Shown here piece after piece: positions 25,261 through 33,951 of a stretch of DNA of 64,000 nt. Every line of letters starts with the position of its first letter. Position 1 is the first letter of the stretch. Made by a program: the position numbers and the translations under genes. Under the pieces are notes generated by a model that had not been told where the DNA came from, did not search any database, and worked only from the letters and a program-made list of their open reading frames with translations. Source of the DNA: Clostridium sp. KNHs205 (GTDB lineage: Bacteria; Bacillota; Clostridia; Lachnospirales; Lachnospiraceae); the NCBI RefSeq assembly GCF_000702945.1, contig NZ_JNLE01000003.1, positions 2,093,501-2,157,500 of the forward strand. Direction: 5' to 3'.

Positions 25261-26238
25261 ATGAAAAAAATAATTGCAATGTTTGCCCTACTGGTTATAT
25301 TCTTTTCGCTTGCCGCCTGTGGGGGGGAACGTGATAGCAGTTTGGATGCGCAGCTGGAATCTCCTCAAAACCAGCAGAGCTTCTCTGAAAGTGAGACGCA
25401 ACCCTCGCAGCCTTTGGCCCTGAACAAGGACACGGTGGGGACTGCTATAGCAGATCCTCTTAATCAGCAGACACTTTATCTATGGGAAGAAGAGAATGTC
25501 CCTGCCACCACGGAATACACCCAGAATACAGGAAGTTATTTTGATGACCCTGATTTTCGTCCTTACCTGGTGAGCTTCCCAGTGGCAGAGGGGGCTACAA
25601 TCAAAGGCGCTGTACTGATTAACGCCGGCGGAGCCTTTCGATCGCGTGTAGATAGAACAGAAGGTACACCCGTTGCGCAGGAACTAAGTAAACTTGGTTA
25701 CCAGAGCTTTGTCGTGAATTACCGTCTGCGTCCGTATACGCAGGAGGAAGGGGCGCTGGATTTGGCAAGGGCTGTACGGTTTGTACGAAAAAATGCAACG
25801 ATATACGGTATTGATGAAAAAGATATTGCCGTTATGGGTTTTTCGGCAGGCGGTATCTTGGCGGGAGAAATGCTTTTGAACTTTAGCGGAACGGTTAATG
25901 GTACGGCACTAGACCTCAGCTATGTGCCGGACGAACTGGATACCATTTCTGCGAATGCCGCTGCAGATGGAATGATCTATTCCTTTTATGGCAGACTTAG
26001 TGTAGCTTCCACAGACAGTGAAAAATTTAAGCATTCTTCCCTGCCCCCGACCTATTTCTGCTATGGTACCCGTGATCCATTCGTAGGTGAGTTTGAAAAA
26101 TGCATGGAAGCCCTTCGTCAAGCGGATATTCCTGTAGCGGTAGATGTACTGGAGGGCAGACCTCATGGTTATGGATATACTGAGGGGTGGATCCCGGCGT
26201 ATTCCGAGTGGCTGGAAGGTGTGTTTCGCAATAACTGA
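25261..26238 (+). CDS. Alpha/beta hydrolase lipoprotein (esterase/lipase type)
   Basis: Surface-anchored hydrolase, 325 residues. The signal peptide MKKIIAMFALLVIFFSLAAC ends in a lipobox (LAAC). The serine nucleophile lies in GFSAGG near residue 200, the oxyanion strand is LINAGGAF, and the late PHGYGY supplies the histidine. This is the acetyl-esterase/BD-FAE-like group. Several in-frame ATGs precede 25261 (25210, 25231, 25252) but none has a clear ribosome site; the chosen one gives a normal signal peptide. First gene behind promoter A. Confidence 0.82.
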   Translation: MKKIIAMFALLVIFFSLAACGGERDSSLDAQLESPQNQQSFSESETQPSQPLALNKDTVGTAIADPLNQQTLYLWEEENVPATTEYTQNTGSYFDDPDFRPYLVSFPVAEGATIKGAVLINAGGAFRSRVDRTEGTPVAQELSKLGYQSFVVNYRLRPYTQEEGALDLARAVRFVRKNATIYGIDEKDIAVMGFSAGGILAGEMLLNFSGTVNGTALDLSYVPDELDTISANAAADGMIYSFYGRLSVASTDSEKFKHSSLPPTYFCYGTRDPFVGEFEKCMEALRQADIPVAVDVLEGRPHGYGYTEGWIPAYSEWLEGVFRNN

Positions 26239-26302
26239 TTCAGCATATAAGATATACTTGGCTTTACAAAATATTAAGTGAATAAGATAGGAGAAAATCA
26301 TT

Positions 26303-26860
26303 ATGAGAAAAAACTTTGGAGCAAAAAGCTGGATGTACCCACTGCCGGTGCTGATTGTAGGAAGCTATGATGAAAATGGTAAGGCAGATGCAATGAATGC
26401 GGCATGGGGAGGTATTTATGATGCAAACCACGTTGTGCTTTGCTTGAGTGAAGGACACAAAACATCGAAGAATATTAAAGCCAAGGGTGCGTACACCATA
26501 AGCTTTGCAGATGCCTCCCATATCGTTTCGGCGGATTATGTTGGCATGGTCTCTGCCAATAATACTCCGGATAAACTGGAGAAAGCAGGTTTTACTACCC
26601 AGAAGAGTACCTTTGTGGATGCGCCAATTATCTGCGAGCTGCCAATGACGCTGGAATGCCGTCTGGTCAAAGTGAACGAGGATGGTAATTTCATTGGGGA
26701 GATTGTCAATGTCAGTGCTGAGGAAAGTATTTTAGGAGAAGATGGCTTGATAGATACTGCAAAGCTGCGTGCCATTTCTTATGATCCAGTTCACAATGAC
26801 TATCTAATATTAGGTGAAAAGGTGGGAAATGCTTTTCAGGATGGCAGTGCTTTAAAATAA
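26303..26860 (+). CDS. Flavin reductase family protein (FMN-binding split barrel)
   Basis: A 185-residue cytoplasmic protein of the flavin reductase-like family: MYPLPVLIVGSYDENGKADA at the N-terminus, then MNAAWGG and CLSEGHKTSKNI in the flavin-binding region. Such proteins reduce or carry FMN using NAD(P)H. It lies 64 bp after the hydrolase, in the same operon, next to reductases and flavodoxins, which suggests a role in supplying reduced flavin. Confidence 0.87.
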   Translation: MRKNFGAKSWMYPLPVLIVGSYDENGKADAMNAAWGGIYDANHVVLCLSEGHKTSKNIKAKGAYTISFADASHIVSADYVGMVSANNTPDKLEKAGFTTQKSTFVDAPIICELPMTLECRLVKVNEDGNFIGEIVNVSAEESILGEDGLIDTAKLRAISYDPVHNDYLILGEKVGNAFQDGSALK

Positions 26861-26884
26861 TATAAATAATTGGAGGAATCAGTC

Positions 26885-27727
26885 ATGGATTATGTTACTT
26901 TGAATAATGGAATTAAAATGCCTATATTGGGCTACGGTGTATATCAGGTAAGCAATAAAGAATGTGAACGTTGTGTACTAGATGCCATCAGTGTGGGTTA
27001 TCGATCCATCGATACCGCGCAGGCTTATGGCAATGAGGAGGCTGTTGGCCGCGCACTCAGTAAATGCGCTGTACCCCGTGAAGAACTGTTTATTACCACA
27101 AAGGTATGGATCAGCAATGGAGGCTACGAAAAGGCGAAAGCATCCATTCAGGAATCCTTGCGGAAACTGCAGACGAATTATATCGACCTTCTGCTCATTC
27201 ATCAGCCTTTTAATGATTACTACGGTACCTACCGTGCCATGGAGGAAGCCTATAAAGAAGGATGGATTCGTGCAATTGGTGTTTCCAACTTCTATCCTGA
27301 CCGTCTGATTGATCTATGCAATTTTGTGGAGGTCACCCCTGCTGTGAATCAGGTGGAAACGCACGTGTTCCATCAGCAAAAAACTGCCCATGAATACATG
27401 AAGAAATATGGTGTCCAGCATGAATCATGGGGGCCGTTTGCCGAAGGACGAAAAGATTTCTTCACGAATCCTGTTCTAATTAAAATCGGTGAAACGCATC
27501 ATAAAAGTGCTGCACAGGTCGCACTTCGTTTTCTCATTCAGAGCGGCGTAGTTGTAATTCCAAAAACCACGAATAAGGAGCGCATGATCCAGAATATTGA
27601 TGTGTTCAATTTTAGCTTGACAGAGGAAGACATGGCTGCGATTCAGGAATTGGACGAGAAAGAAAGCCTGTTCTTTTCTCACTATGATCCGGCTACCGTA
27701 GAGATGATGACAGGACTGCACAGATAA
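26885..27727 (+). CDS. Aldo/keto reductase (AKR5-like)
   Basis: NADPH-dependent carbonyl reductase of 280 residues. The catalytic tetrad is complete: Asp43 and Tyr48 in DTAQAY, Lys73 in ITTK and His106 in LLIH. The cofactor-binding segment VIPKTTNKERM is near the C-terminus. The start at 26885 is chosen because GGAGG lies 8 bp before it. It is 10 bp upstream of the flavodoxin lipoprotein gene. Confidence 0.92.
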   Translation: MDYVTLNNGIKMPILGYGVYQVSNKECERCVLDAISVGYRSIDTAQAYGNEEAVGRALSKCAVPREELFITTKVWISNGGYEKAKASIQESLRKLQTNYIDLLLIHQPFNDYYGTYRAMEEAYKEGWIRAIGVSNFYPDRLIDLCNFVEVTPAVNQVETHVFHQQKTAHEYMKKYGVQHESWGPFAEGRKDFFTNPVLIKIGETHHKSAAQVALRFLIQSGVVVIPKTTNKERMIQNIDVFNFSLTEEDMAAIQELDEKESLFFSHYDPATVEMMTGLHR

Positions 27728-27737
27728 GGAGGAACCA

Positions 27738-28466
27738 ATGAAACGATCCCTCACAATACTTTTCACCGCAGCTATGGTGCTGTCACTGAGCGCCTGCGGG
27801 AATAATCAAAACGATAAGCCCTCGGCTTCTGATTCACAGCCGCCGGCACAAACGCAAAGCGTACCAAATTCACAGACTCCTGTAACTGATGACACTGCCT
27901 CAAAAGAGAATGGAAGTGACTCGGGAAGTAAAATTCTGATTGCTTACTTTACGGCTGCTGAAAACAGCGGCGTGGATGCCATCTCCTCTGCCAGCTATAC
28001 AACCGTAAACGGTACGCCTGTGGGGCGTGTCCGTGCAGTGGCGGATATGATAGCGGAAGAAACCGGCGGAGAACTGTTCTCCATTCAGACATCCGTGGTA
28101 TATCCCACGGATGGCGAAAAATTAATCGATTATGCGGCGAAGGAGCAGGATGAAAATGCCCGCCCGGAGTTGACTAGTAAGATTGATAACCTTGATCAGT
28201 ACGATACGATTTTTATCGGTTACCCTAATTGGTGGTACGATCTGCCTATGGTGATGTACAGCTTCTTTGATGAATATGACTTTGCGGGCAAGACCATTAT
28301 CCCTTTCAATGTCCACAACGGCAGCCGCTTTTCCAGCACCATTGAGACCATTCAGAAAATGGAACCGCAAGCAGCCGTAGTCGAAGACGGCTTTACGGTC
28401 AGTGAAAGAACCGTTGCCGATGCGGCGGAAGATGTCGCTTCCTGGCTGGACGGGCTGGGCTACTAA
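27738..28466 (+). CDS. Flavodoxin-fold lipoprotein
   Basis: A 242-residue predicted lipoprotein: signal peptide with lipobox LSAC (Cys20), a Ser/Pro/Gln-rich spacer to about residue 62, then a flavodoxin domain (ILIAYFTAAENSG; YDTIFIGYPNWWYDLPM; TIIPFNVHNGSRFSSTI). The usual phosphate-loop T-G-N-T is replaced by a longer loop with GTPVGRV, as in the flavodoxin_4 type group. An exported flavodoxin is unusual, since most work in the cytoplasm. The stop is 1 bp from the next start, implying coupling to an esterase. Confidence 0.87.
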   Translation: MKRSLTILFTAAMVLSLSACGNNQNDKPSASDSQPPAQTQSVPNSQTPVTDDTASKENGSDSGSKILIAYFTAAENSGVDAISSASYTTVNGTPVGRVRAVADMIAEETGGELFSIQTSVVYPTDGEKLIDYAAKEQDENARPELTSKIDNLDQYDTIFIGYPNWWYDLPMVMYSFFDEYDFAGKTIIPFNVHNGSRFSSTIETIQKMEPQAAVVEDGFTVSERTVADAAEDVASWLDGLGY

Positions 28467-28467
28467 G

Positions 28468-29349
28468 ATGAAGCGTAGAAGACCGGTTTTTATTTCACTG
28501 CTTGCGCTTTGTTTTTTTCTTTCTGCTTGCAATGGTTCCTCTACCGGGCAAATCTCGGCAGAGGAGGCAGAATCCGTCCCGGAAGAGCAGCTTAATTCCG
28601 CAATGGTTCATTCATCTGATGAAAAAGTAATCTGGCCTGTGAAAACGGGCTTTATCACAGAACAAATTTTAAACGGTGCAGATGGCGAAATTCATTACAG
28701 CTACTACCTGCCGGAAAACTACGATGAAAGCAAAAGCTACCCTATGGTGGTAGTTATGCCCGGTTACGATATGATGTGGTTTGGAGAAGAATCCTCCGGA
28801 ACGAATTTGAAATGGAATGGCGTGCTGGCTTGGACCGCGCTTGATCAGGATCTGATTGTGGTTTCTGCCCAGCTTACCGATTGGGGAGAAAAATCCGCAC
28901 GGCAGGCCATTGAATTGACTGAATACTTTCTTAATCATTTTGTGGTGGATGAGTTCAGAGTATATGCCGCCGGATACTCCGCGGGCGGTGAAACCATGTC
29001 ACAGGCGGTATCTATGCGGCCGGATTTATATGCGGCGTATTTGCATGGGGCATCACAATGGGATGGAACCTATACGTCTTTGGCGGAAAATAAGGTTGGC
29101 GTTTATATTTATATGGCTGAAAATGACGAGTATTATGGCTCTCAAAAGGCGCGTGAGGCCTACAATGGACTGCTCAGTGCCTATCAGGCGGCCGGTTTTT
29201 CCGAAGATCAGATTGACGATATGCTGCAGCTTCAAATTCCCGACAACGCGCATTTTAACAGGTTGGGCATTTTTAATTATCACGGCGGTGGGAATATCTT
29301 GTTTGATGATAAAGCTATTTTAAACTGGATTCTCTTTCATAGTAAATAG
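28468..29349 (+). CDS. Alpha/beta hydrolase lipoprotein (esterase)
   Basis: A 293-residue surface hydrolase. The signal peptide ends in lipobox LSAC. The domain has HYSYYLPENYD, VVVMPGYDMMWFGEES and the nucleophile elbow AAGYSAGGET; a late histidine is in PDNAHFNRLG. It belongs to the esterase/PHB-depolymerase-like group. Its start directly follows the flavodoxin stop codon (1 bp gap). A broken paralogue lies at 31405. Confidence 0.86.
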   Translation: MKRRRPVFISLLALCFFLSACNGSSTGQISAEEAESVPEEQLNSAMVHSSDEKVIWPVKTGFITEQILNGADGEIHYSYYLPENYDESKSYPMVVVMPGYDMMWFGEESSGTNLKWNGVLAWTALDQDLIVVSAQLTDWGEKSARQAIELTEYFLNHFVVDEFRVYAAGYSAGGETMSQAVSMRPDLYAAYLHGASQWDGTYTSLAENKVGVYIYMAENDEYYGSQKAREAYNGLLSAYQAAGFSEDQIDDMLQLQIPDNAHFNRLGIFNYHGGGNILFDDKAILNWILFHSK

Positions 29350-29418
29350 CATTACTGTATCTATTTACGCAATTAAAAATTATAAAACGAATGAACTTAC
29401 AAAGAAAGAGGGACTTAT

Positions 29419-30552
29419 ATGAAAAACAAAAACCTTTTGCAGTTATCAGCATTATTTATGGCCGGAATGCTTTTGGTAACCGGTTGCAGTGGGAATGTAA
29501 CCAATAACAGCAGTACTTCGAATGGCAGTAATACGGTAAATGATACCGATACAGAGAATGATACAGGAGCACTTGTCATTGCAAAGCAAGGCATCTTTTC
29601 TGCGGGTGGAATAACAATGACTTCGGACGGTATCTTTGATCCTGAAGACCAATGGGAAGAGAGTGGAGCGGGTCAGACTGCTCATGTGGATCATGCAAAT
29701 GTACTCTATCAGATTCCGGAAAATGAAACCGGACTGCCGATGGTATTTCTGCACGGTTACGGACAGTCCCGCATGGGCTGGATGACAACACCGGATGGCC
29801 GTGAAGGATGGTCAGATATGTTTCTGAGGAAGGGACACAGCGTTTTCCTTGTGGACGAGCCAAGACGCGGCGAGGCTGGAATGACCTCTGTCGGCGCAAC
29901 TATCAGCACTAAGACGCTGGATCAGCGTTGGTATACCCAGTTCCGAATTGGCCGCTGGACCGACGGAAAGTCTGTTGTAAATGAAGGCTCGCAGTTCCCA
30001 AATGATGATGCATCCGTGGATCAATTTTTCCGTCAAATGACGCCTGATACCGGAATGTCGTCGGATATGGGCGCAGACTTCGACAATGAAACCGTTGCAA
30101 AAGCATTGGCGGAAACCGTAGAAGAAGTATACAGCAGAACCGGTAAAAATTCGATTCTGGTAACCCATTCTCAGGGTGGCGGTCCCGGATGGACCACTGC
30201 AAAATATACCGACCATATCGCAGCCATCGTGGCGATTGAACCAGGTGGAGCACCAAGAGCTGATTCAGAGGATTACAAGGCAGTAACGGAGAAGAACATC
30301 CCGGTTGTATTCTATTTTGGTGATTATATCGACAATGGAGATCCGGCAATTCAAGCAACCGGTATGTGGCAGATGATGCGTCAGGGTTGCTATGATTTCG
30401 CAGAAGCCTATACCGCCCAGGGCGGAACCAGTACCGTGGTGGATCTTCCCAAGGAAGGCATTACCGGAAATGACCACTTCCTGTTTCAGGACTTAAACAA
30501 TGATGTGATTGCTGATCATGTTGAAAACTGGATTCAGACGAATGTGAAATAA
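29419..30552 (+). CDS. Alpha/beta hydrolase lipoprotein
   Basis: A 377-residue predicted lipoprotein (lipobox VTGC, Cys23) followed by an Asn/Ser/Thr-rich spacer. The hydrolase domain shows LPMVFLHGYGQSRMGW with the oxyanion HG, the nucleophile motif THSQGGGPGW, and a late GNDHFLFQD histidine. It is of the family that includes secreted esterases acting on bulky substrates. Not closely similar to the neighbouring esterase at 28468, so it probably has another substrate. Confidence 0.84.
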   Translation: MKNKNLLQLSALFMAGMLLVTGCSGNVTNNSSTSNGSNTVNDTDTENDTGALVIAKQGIFSAGGITMTSDGIFDPEDQWEESGAGQTAHVDHANVLYQIPENETGLPMVFLHGYGQSRMGWMTTPDGREGWSDMFLRKGHSVFLVDEPRRGEAGMTSVGATISTKTLDQRWYTQFRIGRWTDGKSVVNEGSQFPNDDASVDQFFRQMTPDTGMSSDMGADFDNETVAKALAETVEEVYSRTGKNSILVTHSQGGGPGWTTAKYTDHIAAIVAIEPGGAPRADSEDYKAVTEKNIPVVFYFGDYIDNGDPAIQATGMWQMMRQGCYDFAEAYTAQGGTSTVVDLPKEGITGNDHFLFQDLNNDVIADHVENWIQTNVK

Positions 30553-30589
30553 GCATCTGAATTTAGCTCGATGATTGGAGGTAATATTT

Positions 30590-31285
30590 ATGAAAATAAG
30601 TACTTTAAAAAAAGTGATAAGTTGTGTGATGGCAGTTTCCACCCTGTTTGCTTTAGCCGCCTGCAGCAGTAATGAAACGTCATCGCAAACGCAGACATCT
30701 AGCCAAAGGCAGGAGACTTCGGTTGCGGAGAGCAGTACATCTGCCGAATTGACTGATCCTCAGGCAGAGGCAACTACGCCTATTGACGATGTGTCCAGCA
30801 GCACACTGGTGGTTTACTACTCCGCCACCGGCAATACAGAAAGCGTAGCGAATACCATTGCTGTGGCAACAGGCGGTGATCTTTTTGAACTGGAACCGAC
30901 AGAGCCTTACAGTGATGAAGATTTGGACTGGACGAATGAAAGTAGTCGCGTCAGTGTAGAACACGATAATCCGGATGCCAGAACAGTGGAGCTGACTGCG
31001 GAAACCGTGGACAATTGGGATAACTACGATACTGTGTATATCGGCTACCCTATCTGGTGGGGCATTGCAGCATGGCCGGTGGATACTTTTGTGAACGCTA
31101 ATGATTTTACAGGTAAAACCATAATTCCGTTCTGTACTTCGTCAAGCTTAGGACTGGGTGAAAGTGGAAAGCTACTGGCAGAGAAGGCTGGAACCGGCGA
31201 ATGGCTGGAGGGCCAACGCTTTCGCAGCGGTGCTTCTGAATCCGACATTATCAATTGGGTAAACAGCCTCGAACCTAATCAATAA
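30590..31285 (+). CDS. Flavodoxin-fold lipoprotein
   Basis: A 231-residue predicted lipoprotein (lipobox LAAC, near residue 25) with a Ser/Thr/Gln-rich spacer, then a flavodoxin with a classical FMN phosphate loop YYSATGNTESVA and the aromatic segments YIGYPIWWGIAAWP and PFCTSSSLGLGES. The start at 30590 follows GGAGGTAATATTT; an earlier start at 30575 overlaps the ribosome site. This is the second exported flavodoxin of the operon and the one with the most standard FMN site. Confidence 0.87.
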   Translation: MKISTLKKVISCVMAVSTLFALAACSSNETSSQTQTSSQRQETSVAESSTSAELTDPQAEATTPIDDVSSSTLVVYYSATGNTESVANTIAVATGGDLFELEPTEPYSDEDLDWTNESSRVSVEHDNPDARTVELTAETVDNWDNYDTVYIGYPIWWGIAAWPVDTFVNANDFTGKTIIPFCTSSSLGLGESGKLLAEKAGTGEWLEGQRFRSGASESDIINWVNSLEPNQ

Positions 31286-31298
31286 GGCAAAGAATTAG

Positions 31299-31340
31299 GC
31301 AAGGGAGCCGCAGCTATCAAAGGCTTCGGCTCCCTTGCGC
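31299..31340 (+). terminator. Hairpin after the first flavodoxin/hydrolase operon
   Basis: AAGGGAGCCGCAGC pairs with GGCTTCGGCTCCCTT across a short loop. No strong T-run follows, so it may be a 3' RNA-stabilising hairpin rather than a full terminator. Confidence 0.55.
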
Positions 31341-31404
31341 TGTCTCCACTTTGCAAAGGAGGCAAAGCTGATAAAAGGAAAGGCAGCTTTGCCACGCTAT
31401 TCTA

Positions 31405-31950
31405 TTGCTGTTCAGCTTTAATATGCTGTTTTCCAGTCGTGCAGGGTCATCGCTAGGTAGCAGTATGCCTGCATTAACGAAAAATGATACAACAATACAA
31501 GAGACACAAACGCAGTCAGGACGCCCCTCTGTTACACAGGCCGAAACAGGCTTTATTACAGAACGGATTTTGGACGGAGCTGACGGCGAGATCCATTACA
31601 GTTACTATTTGCCGAAGGACTATGACGAAAGTCGGATTTACCCCATGATAGTAATTATGCCTGGCTATGGCATGATGTGGTTCGGAGAGGAGTCCTCTGG
31701 AAGCAACTTAAATTGGAGCGGTTTCCGGGTGTGGACGGAGTTTGACGAAGACATGATCGTTGTCTCGGCCCAATTGACTGATTGGGGCGAAAAATCTGCA
31801 AGGCAGGTAAATGAACTAACGGAGTAATTTCTACAACATTTTGCTGTGGATGAAAGTCGTGTTTATGCCGCCGGATATTCGGCAGGTGGTGAGACTATGT
31901 CCTGTGCAGTGTCTATGCGCCCGGATTTGTATGCACACTATGCGGGCGCT
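31405..31950 (+). pseudogene. Broken paralogue of the esterase lipoprotein
   Basis: From residue 48 on the frame matches the esterase at 28468 (HYSYYLPKDYD, VIMPGYGMMWFGEE, LTDWGEKSARQ). It stops at a TAA (31825-31827) where the paralogue has Tyr. The same frame then continues in homology (FAVDESRVYAAGYSAGGETM, then SMRPDLYA) until about 31950, where similarity ends. The N-terminus also lacks a proper signal peptide. One nonsense mutation and loss of both ends make it non-functional. Confidence 0.85.
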
Positions 31951-32043
31951 AGGGCGAAACATGGCCTATAGAGCAGATCGCTCAGAATGCCAATGTTGCT
32001 TTGCCCGAGCGGCAAATGCCCATCTTTACAAATTTTATCCAAT
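31951..32043 (+). pseudogene. 3' remnant of a flavodoxin-family (NADPH-FMN reductase) gene
   Basis: The frame ending at 32043 reads VALPERQMPIFTNFIQ. This matches the C-terminus of the intact flavodoxin-family protein at 41687 (IPLPKQEPRVFTNFVR). A short piece RNMAY in the other frame at 31956 matches RNMAF of the same protein, so the remnant is also frameshifted. It is joined directly to the broken esterase, marking a deletion scar. Confidence 0.7.
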
Positions 32044-32080
32044 AACTCACGAAAAGGAGGCGGTTTGCATCAGACCTAAA

Positions 32081-32755
32081 ATGATGATAAAAATAGCGGT
32101 GGATATCGGCATGACCGTTCTGCTACTGCTTTTAATGACCTATGAGCTCATTGGACAGGCTGCCCATGAATGGATTGGCATTGGCATGTTTGTGCTATTT
32201 GCTGTACACCATATTCTGAACAGCAGCTGGAGCAGGAATGTTTTAAAAGGTAAATATACTGCGCTGCGTATCCTGCAAACCGCCCTTGTTGCTGGTGTTC
32301 TGTTAACCATGCTGGGTTCTATGGTAAGTGGCATCATCTTATCCCGCCACGCACTTTCTTTTCTTCCCATTGAAGGCGGGCGTTCCTGGGCCAGAAATCT
32401 GCATATGGTTTCCGCATATGGAGGTTTTGTGTTGATGAGCCTTCACCTGGGTTTTCATTGGAACATGATGATGGCTATGGCAAAAAAACATATGAAAAAG
32501 AGTTCCCACAGTTATAAATGGCTACTGCGTGGGATTGCTGTTTTTATTGCAGGGTATGGCGTCTGTGCTTTTATAAAAAGAGAGATTGGAAGCTATATGC
32601 TTCTCAAAATTGAATTTGTGTACTTCGATTTTGATGAACCATTGCTTCTTTTTATTCTCGACTACATGGCTGCAATGGGACTGTTTGTATTTGTAGGGCA
32701 TTATCTTTCAGAAGGGATAAAAAGAATTCAGCAAAAGAAAAGGCAACCTGAATAA
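32081..32755 (+). CDS. DUF4405-type membrane protein (possible b-type cytochrome)
   Basis: A 224-residue protein with about six membrane segments. Histidines lie in helices at FAVHHILN and in NLHMVSAYGG / MSLHLGFHWN, as in cytochrome b561-like DUF4405 proteins, so haem binding and transmembrane electron transfer are plausible. A strong AAAGGAGG (32054-32060) is 8 bp from an ATC codon (32069) in frame, but 20 bp from the first ATG (32081). The true start may thus be the ATC. It sits among exported flavodoxins and could feed them electrons. Confidence 0.75.
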   Translation: MMIKIAVDIGMTVLLLLLMTYELIGQAAHEWIGIGMFVLFAVHHILNSSWSRNVLKGKYTALRILQTALVAGVLLTMLGSMVSGIILSRHALSFLPIEGGRSWARNLHMVSAYGGFVLMSLHLGFHWNMMMAMAKKHMKKSSHSYKWLLRGIAVFIAGYGVCAFIKREIGSYMLLKIEFVYFDFDEPLLLFILDYMAAMGLFVFVGHYLSEGIKRIQQKKRQPE

Positions 32756-32787
32756 CTAAATGTTGGGTACCTTTTATGAAGTGACAT

Positions 32788-32828
32788 AAAGAGGAGTTGT
32801 AGCAAAAAATGCTATGGCTCTTCTTTAT
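32788..32828 (+). terminator. Hairpin after the DUF4405 gene
   Basis: AAAGAGGAGTTGTAGCA pairs with TGCTATGGCTCTTCTTT (some G-U pairs) over a five-A loop, followed by a weak T-rich tail. It separates the DUF4405 gene from promoter B. Confidence 0.6.
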
Positions 32829-32886
32829 TAAAGGTTCATTCTTGGTTTATTTTTATTTTAAGTTCAGGCTATAATGGGATGCTATT

Positions 32887-32952
32887 ATAACCTTTAGGTG
32901 TTTTCCATAAAACTAATTGAAACTTCTGTTATTGTGTAAAAAATATTATAAT
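32887..32952 (+). promoter_or_regulatory. Cargo promoter copy B (-65 box, -35, -10)
   Basis: ATAACCTTTAGGT at 32887-32899, 19 bp, GAAACTTCTGT ending at 32929, 17 bp, TATAAT at 32947-32952. It precedes the flavodoxin-family gene at 33071. Confidence 0.82.
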
Positions 32953-33070
32953 AAAAAGAAATTGATTTATGCCTTGAAATATAAATGTTAAGGATTGCAT
33001 GGTTTTAAGGAGATTTGATAATAGAGATTACACAAAAAAATGAAGTAAAAGGAGCTGCAGTAAGGAAAAT

Positions 33071-33718
33071 ATGAAAGTTGTTGCTATCAATGGAAGTCCA
33101 AGAAAAACAAAGAATACAGCTACTTTGCTTGAAAAAGCACTGGAGGGTGCCGCATTGGCTGGTGCAGATACAACGCTCATACACCTGTATGATCTCAACT
33201 ATAAGGGATGTATGAGCTGTCTTGCCTGTAAAAGGAAAGCCAGCAAGTGGGTTGGGCATTGTGCAATGAGGGATGATTTAACTGAAGTGCTGGAACAGAT
33301 TATGCAAAGCGATGTCCTTTTACTTGGGTCCCCTATTTATCTGGGAGACGTTACCGGTGAGATGCGTTCTTTTTTAGAGCGCCTTATTTTTATGAATTTA
33401 TCATATGAAGAAGACATTCGGTCCTATTTTATGAAAAAAATACACACCGGCTTTATATACACAATGAATTTAAACAAAGATATGGTAGATCGTTTTGGGT
33501 ATCCGTATATTTTTAACACCAATCAAAGATTGCTTTCAGAAATATTAAAAGGAACATCGGAAATTTTGGTTGCTGACGACACCTATCAATTCGATGATTA
33601 TACCAAATATGCAGCCTCTAAGTTCGATGAGAAGCATAAAGCCCAAGTGAAAGCGGAGCAGTTTCCGGCAGATTGCAATCGCGCGTTTGAACTGGGAGTC
33701 CGGCTGACATCCATGTAA
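33071..33718 (+). CDS. Flavodoxin-family NAD(P)H-dependent oxidoreductase
   Basis: A 215-residue cytoplasmic flavoprotein with the phosphate loop NGSPRKTKNTATLL at residues 8-21 and a cysteine cluster GCMSCLACK followed by a distant Cys (GHCAMRDD). This cysteine pattern is that of iron-sulfur flavoprotein-like members. GSPIYLGDVTGEM is the second FMN loop. It is the only gene before a terminator, so promoter B makes a one-gene transcript. Confidence 0.85.
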   Translation: MKVVAINGSPRKTKNTATLLEKALEGAALAGADTTLIHLYDLNYKGCMSCLACKRKASKWVGHCAMRDDLTEVLEQIMQSDVLLLGSPIYLGDVTGEMRSFLERLIFMNLSYEEDIRSYFMKKIHTGFIYTMNLNKDMVDRFGYPYIFNTNQRLLSEILKGTSEILVADDTYQFDDYTKYAASKFDEKHKAQVKAEQFPADCNRAFELGVRLTSM

Positions 33719-33832
33719 AATACCAGTAACCCAGATGATTAGAATCCGTGGAATGACATTAGGGGTTATGCAGGGCCAAATGCCTTGCGAAAGACGAGCA
33801 ATTGACTGATTTAATAAAGAAAATTTGCTTTT

Positions 33833-33875
33833 GCTGTACCGCATAATACTCATTATGCGTACAGCTTTTATTTTG
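33833..33875 (+). terminator. Terminator after the flavodoxin-family gene
   Basis: GCTGTACCGCATAAT pairs with ATTATGCGTACAGC (one bulged C), loop ACTC, followed by TTTTATTTTG. Confidence 0.8.
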
Positions 33876-33951
33876 AAGATGACATGATTTGTTTCATAGA
33901 ATCGCATCAATTAGGTATCTATGTGCGCAAACAGACAGGAGAATTTTATAA

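Noticed and set aside
31841-32080. N-terminal 80 codons of the long frame before the DUF4405 gene
   Set aside because: They read through the esterase and flavodoxin remnants in a wrong frame; the membrane protein begins near 32069-32081.
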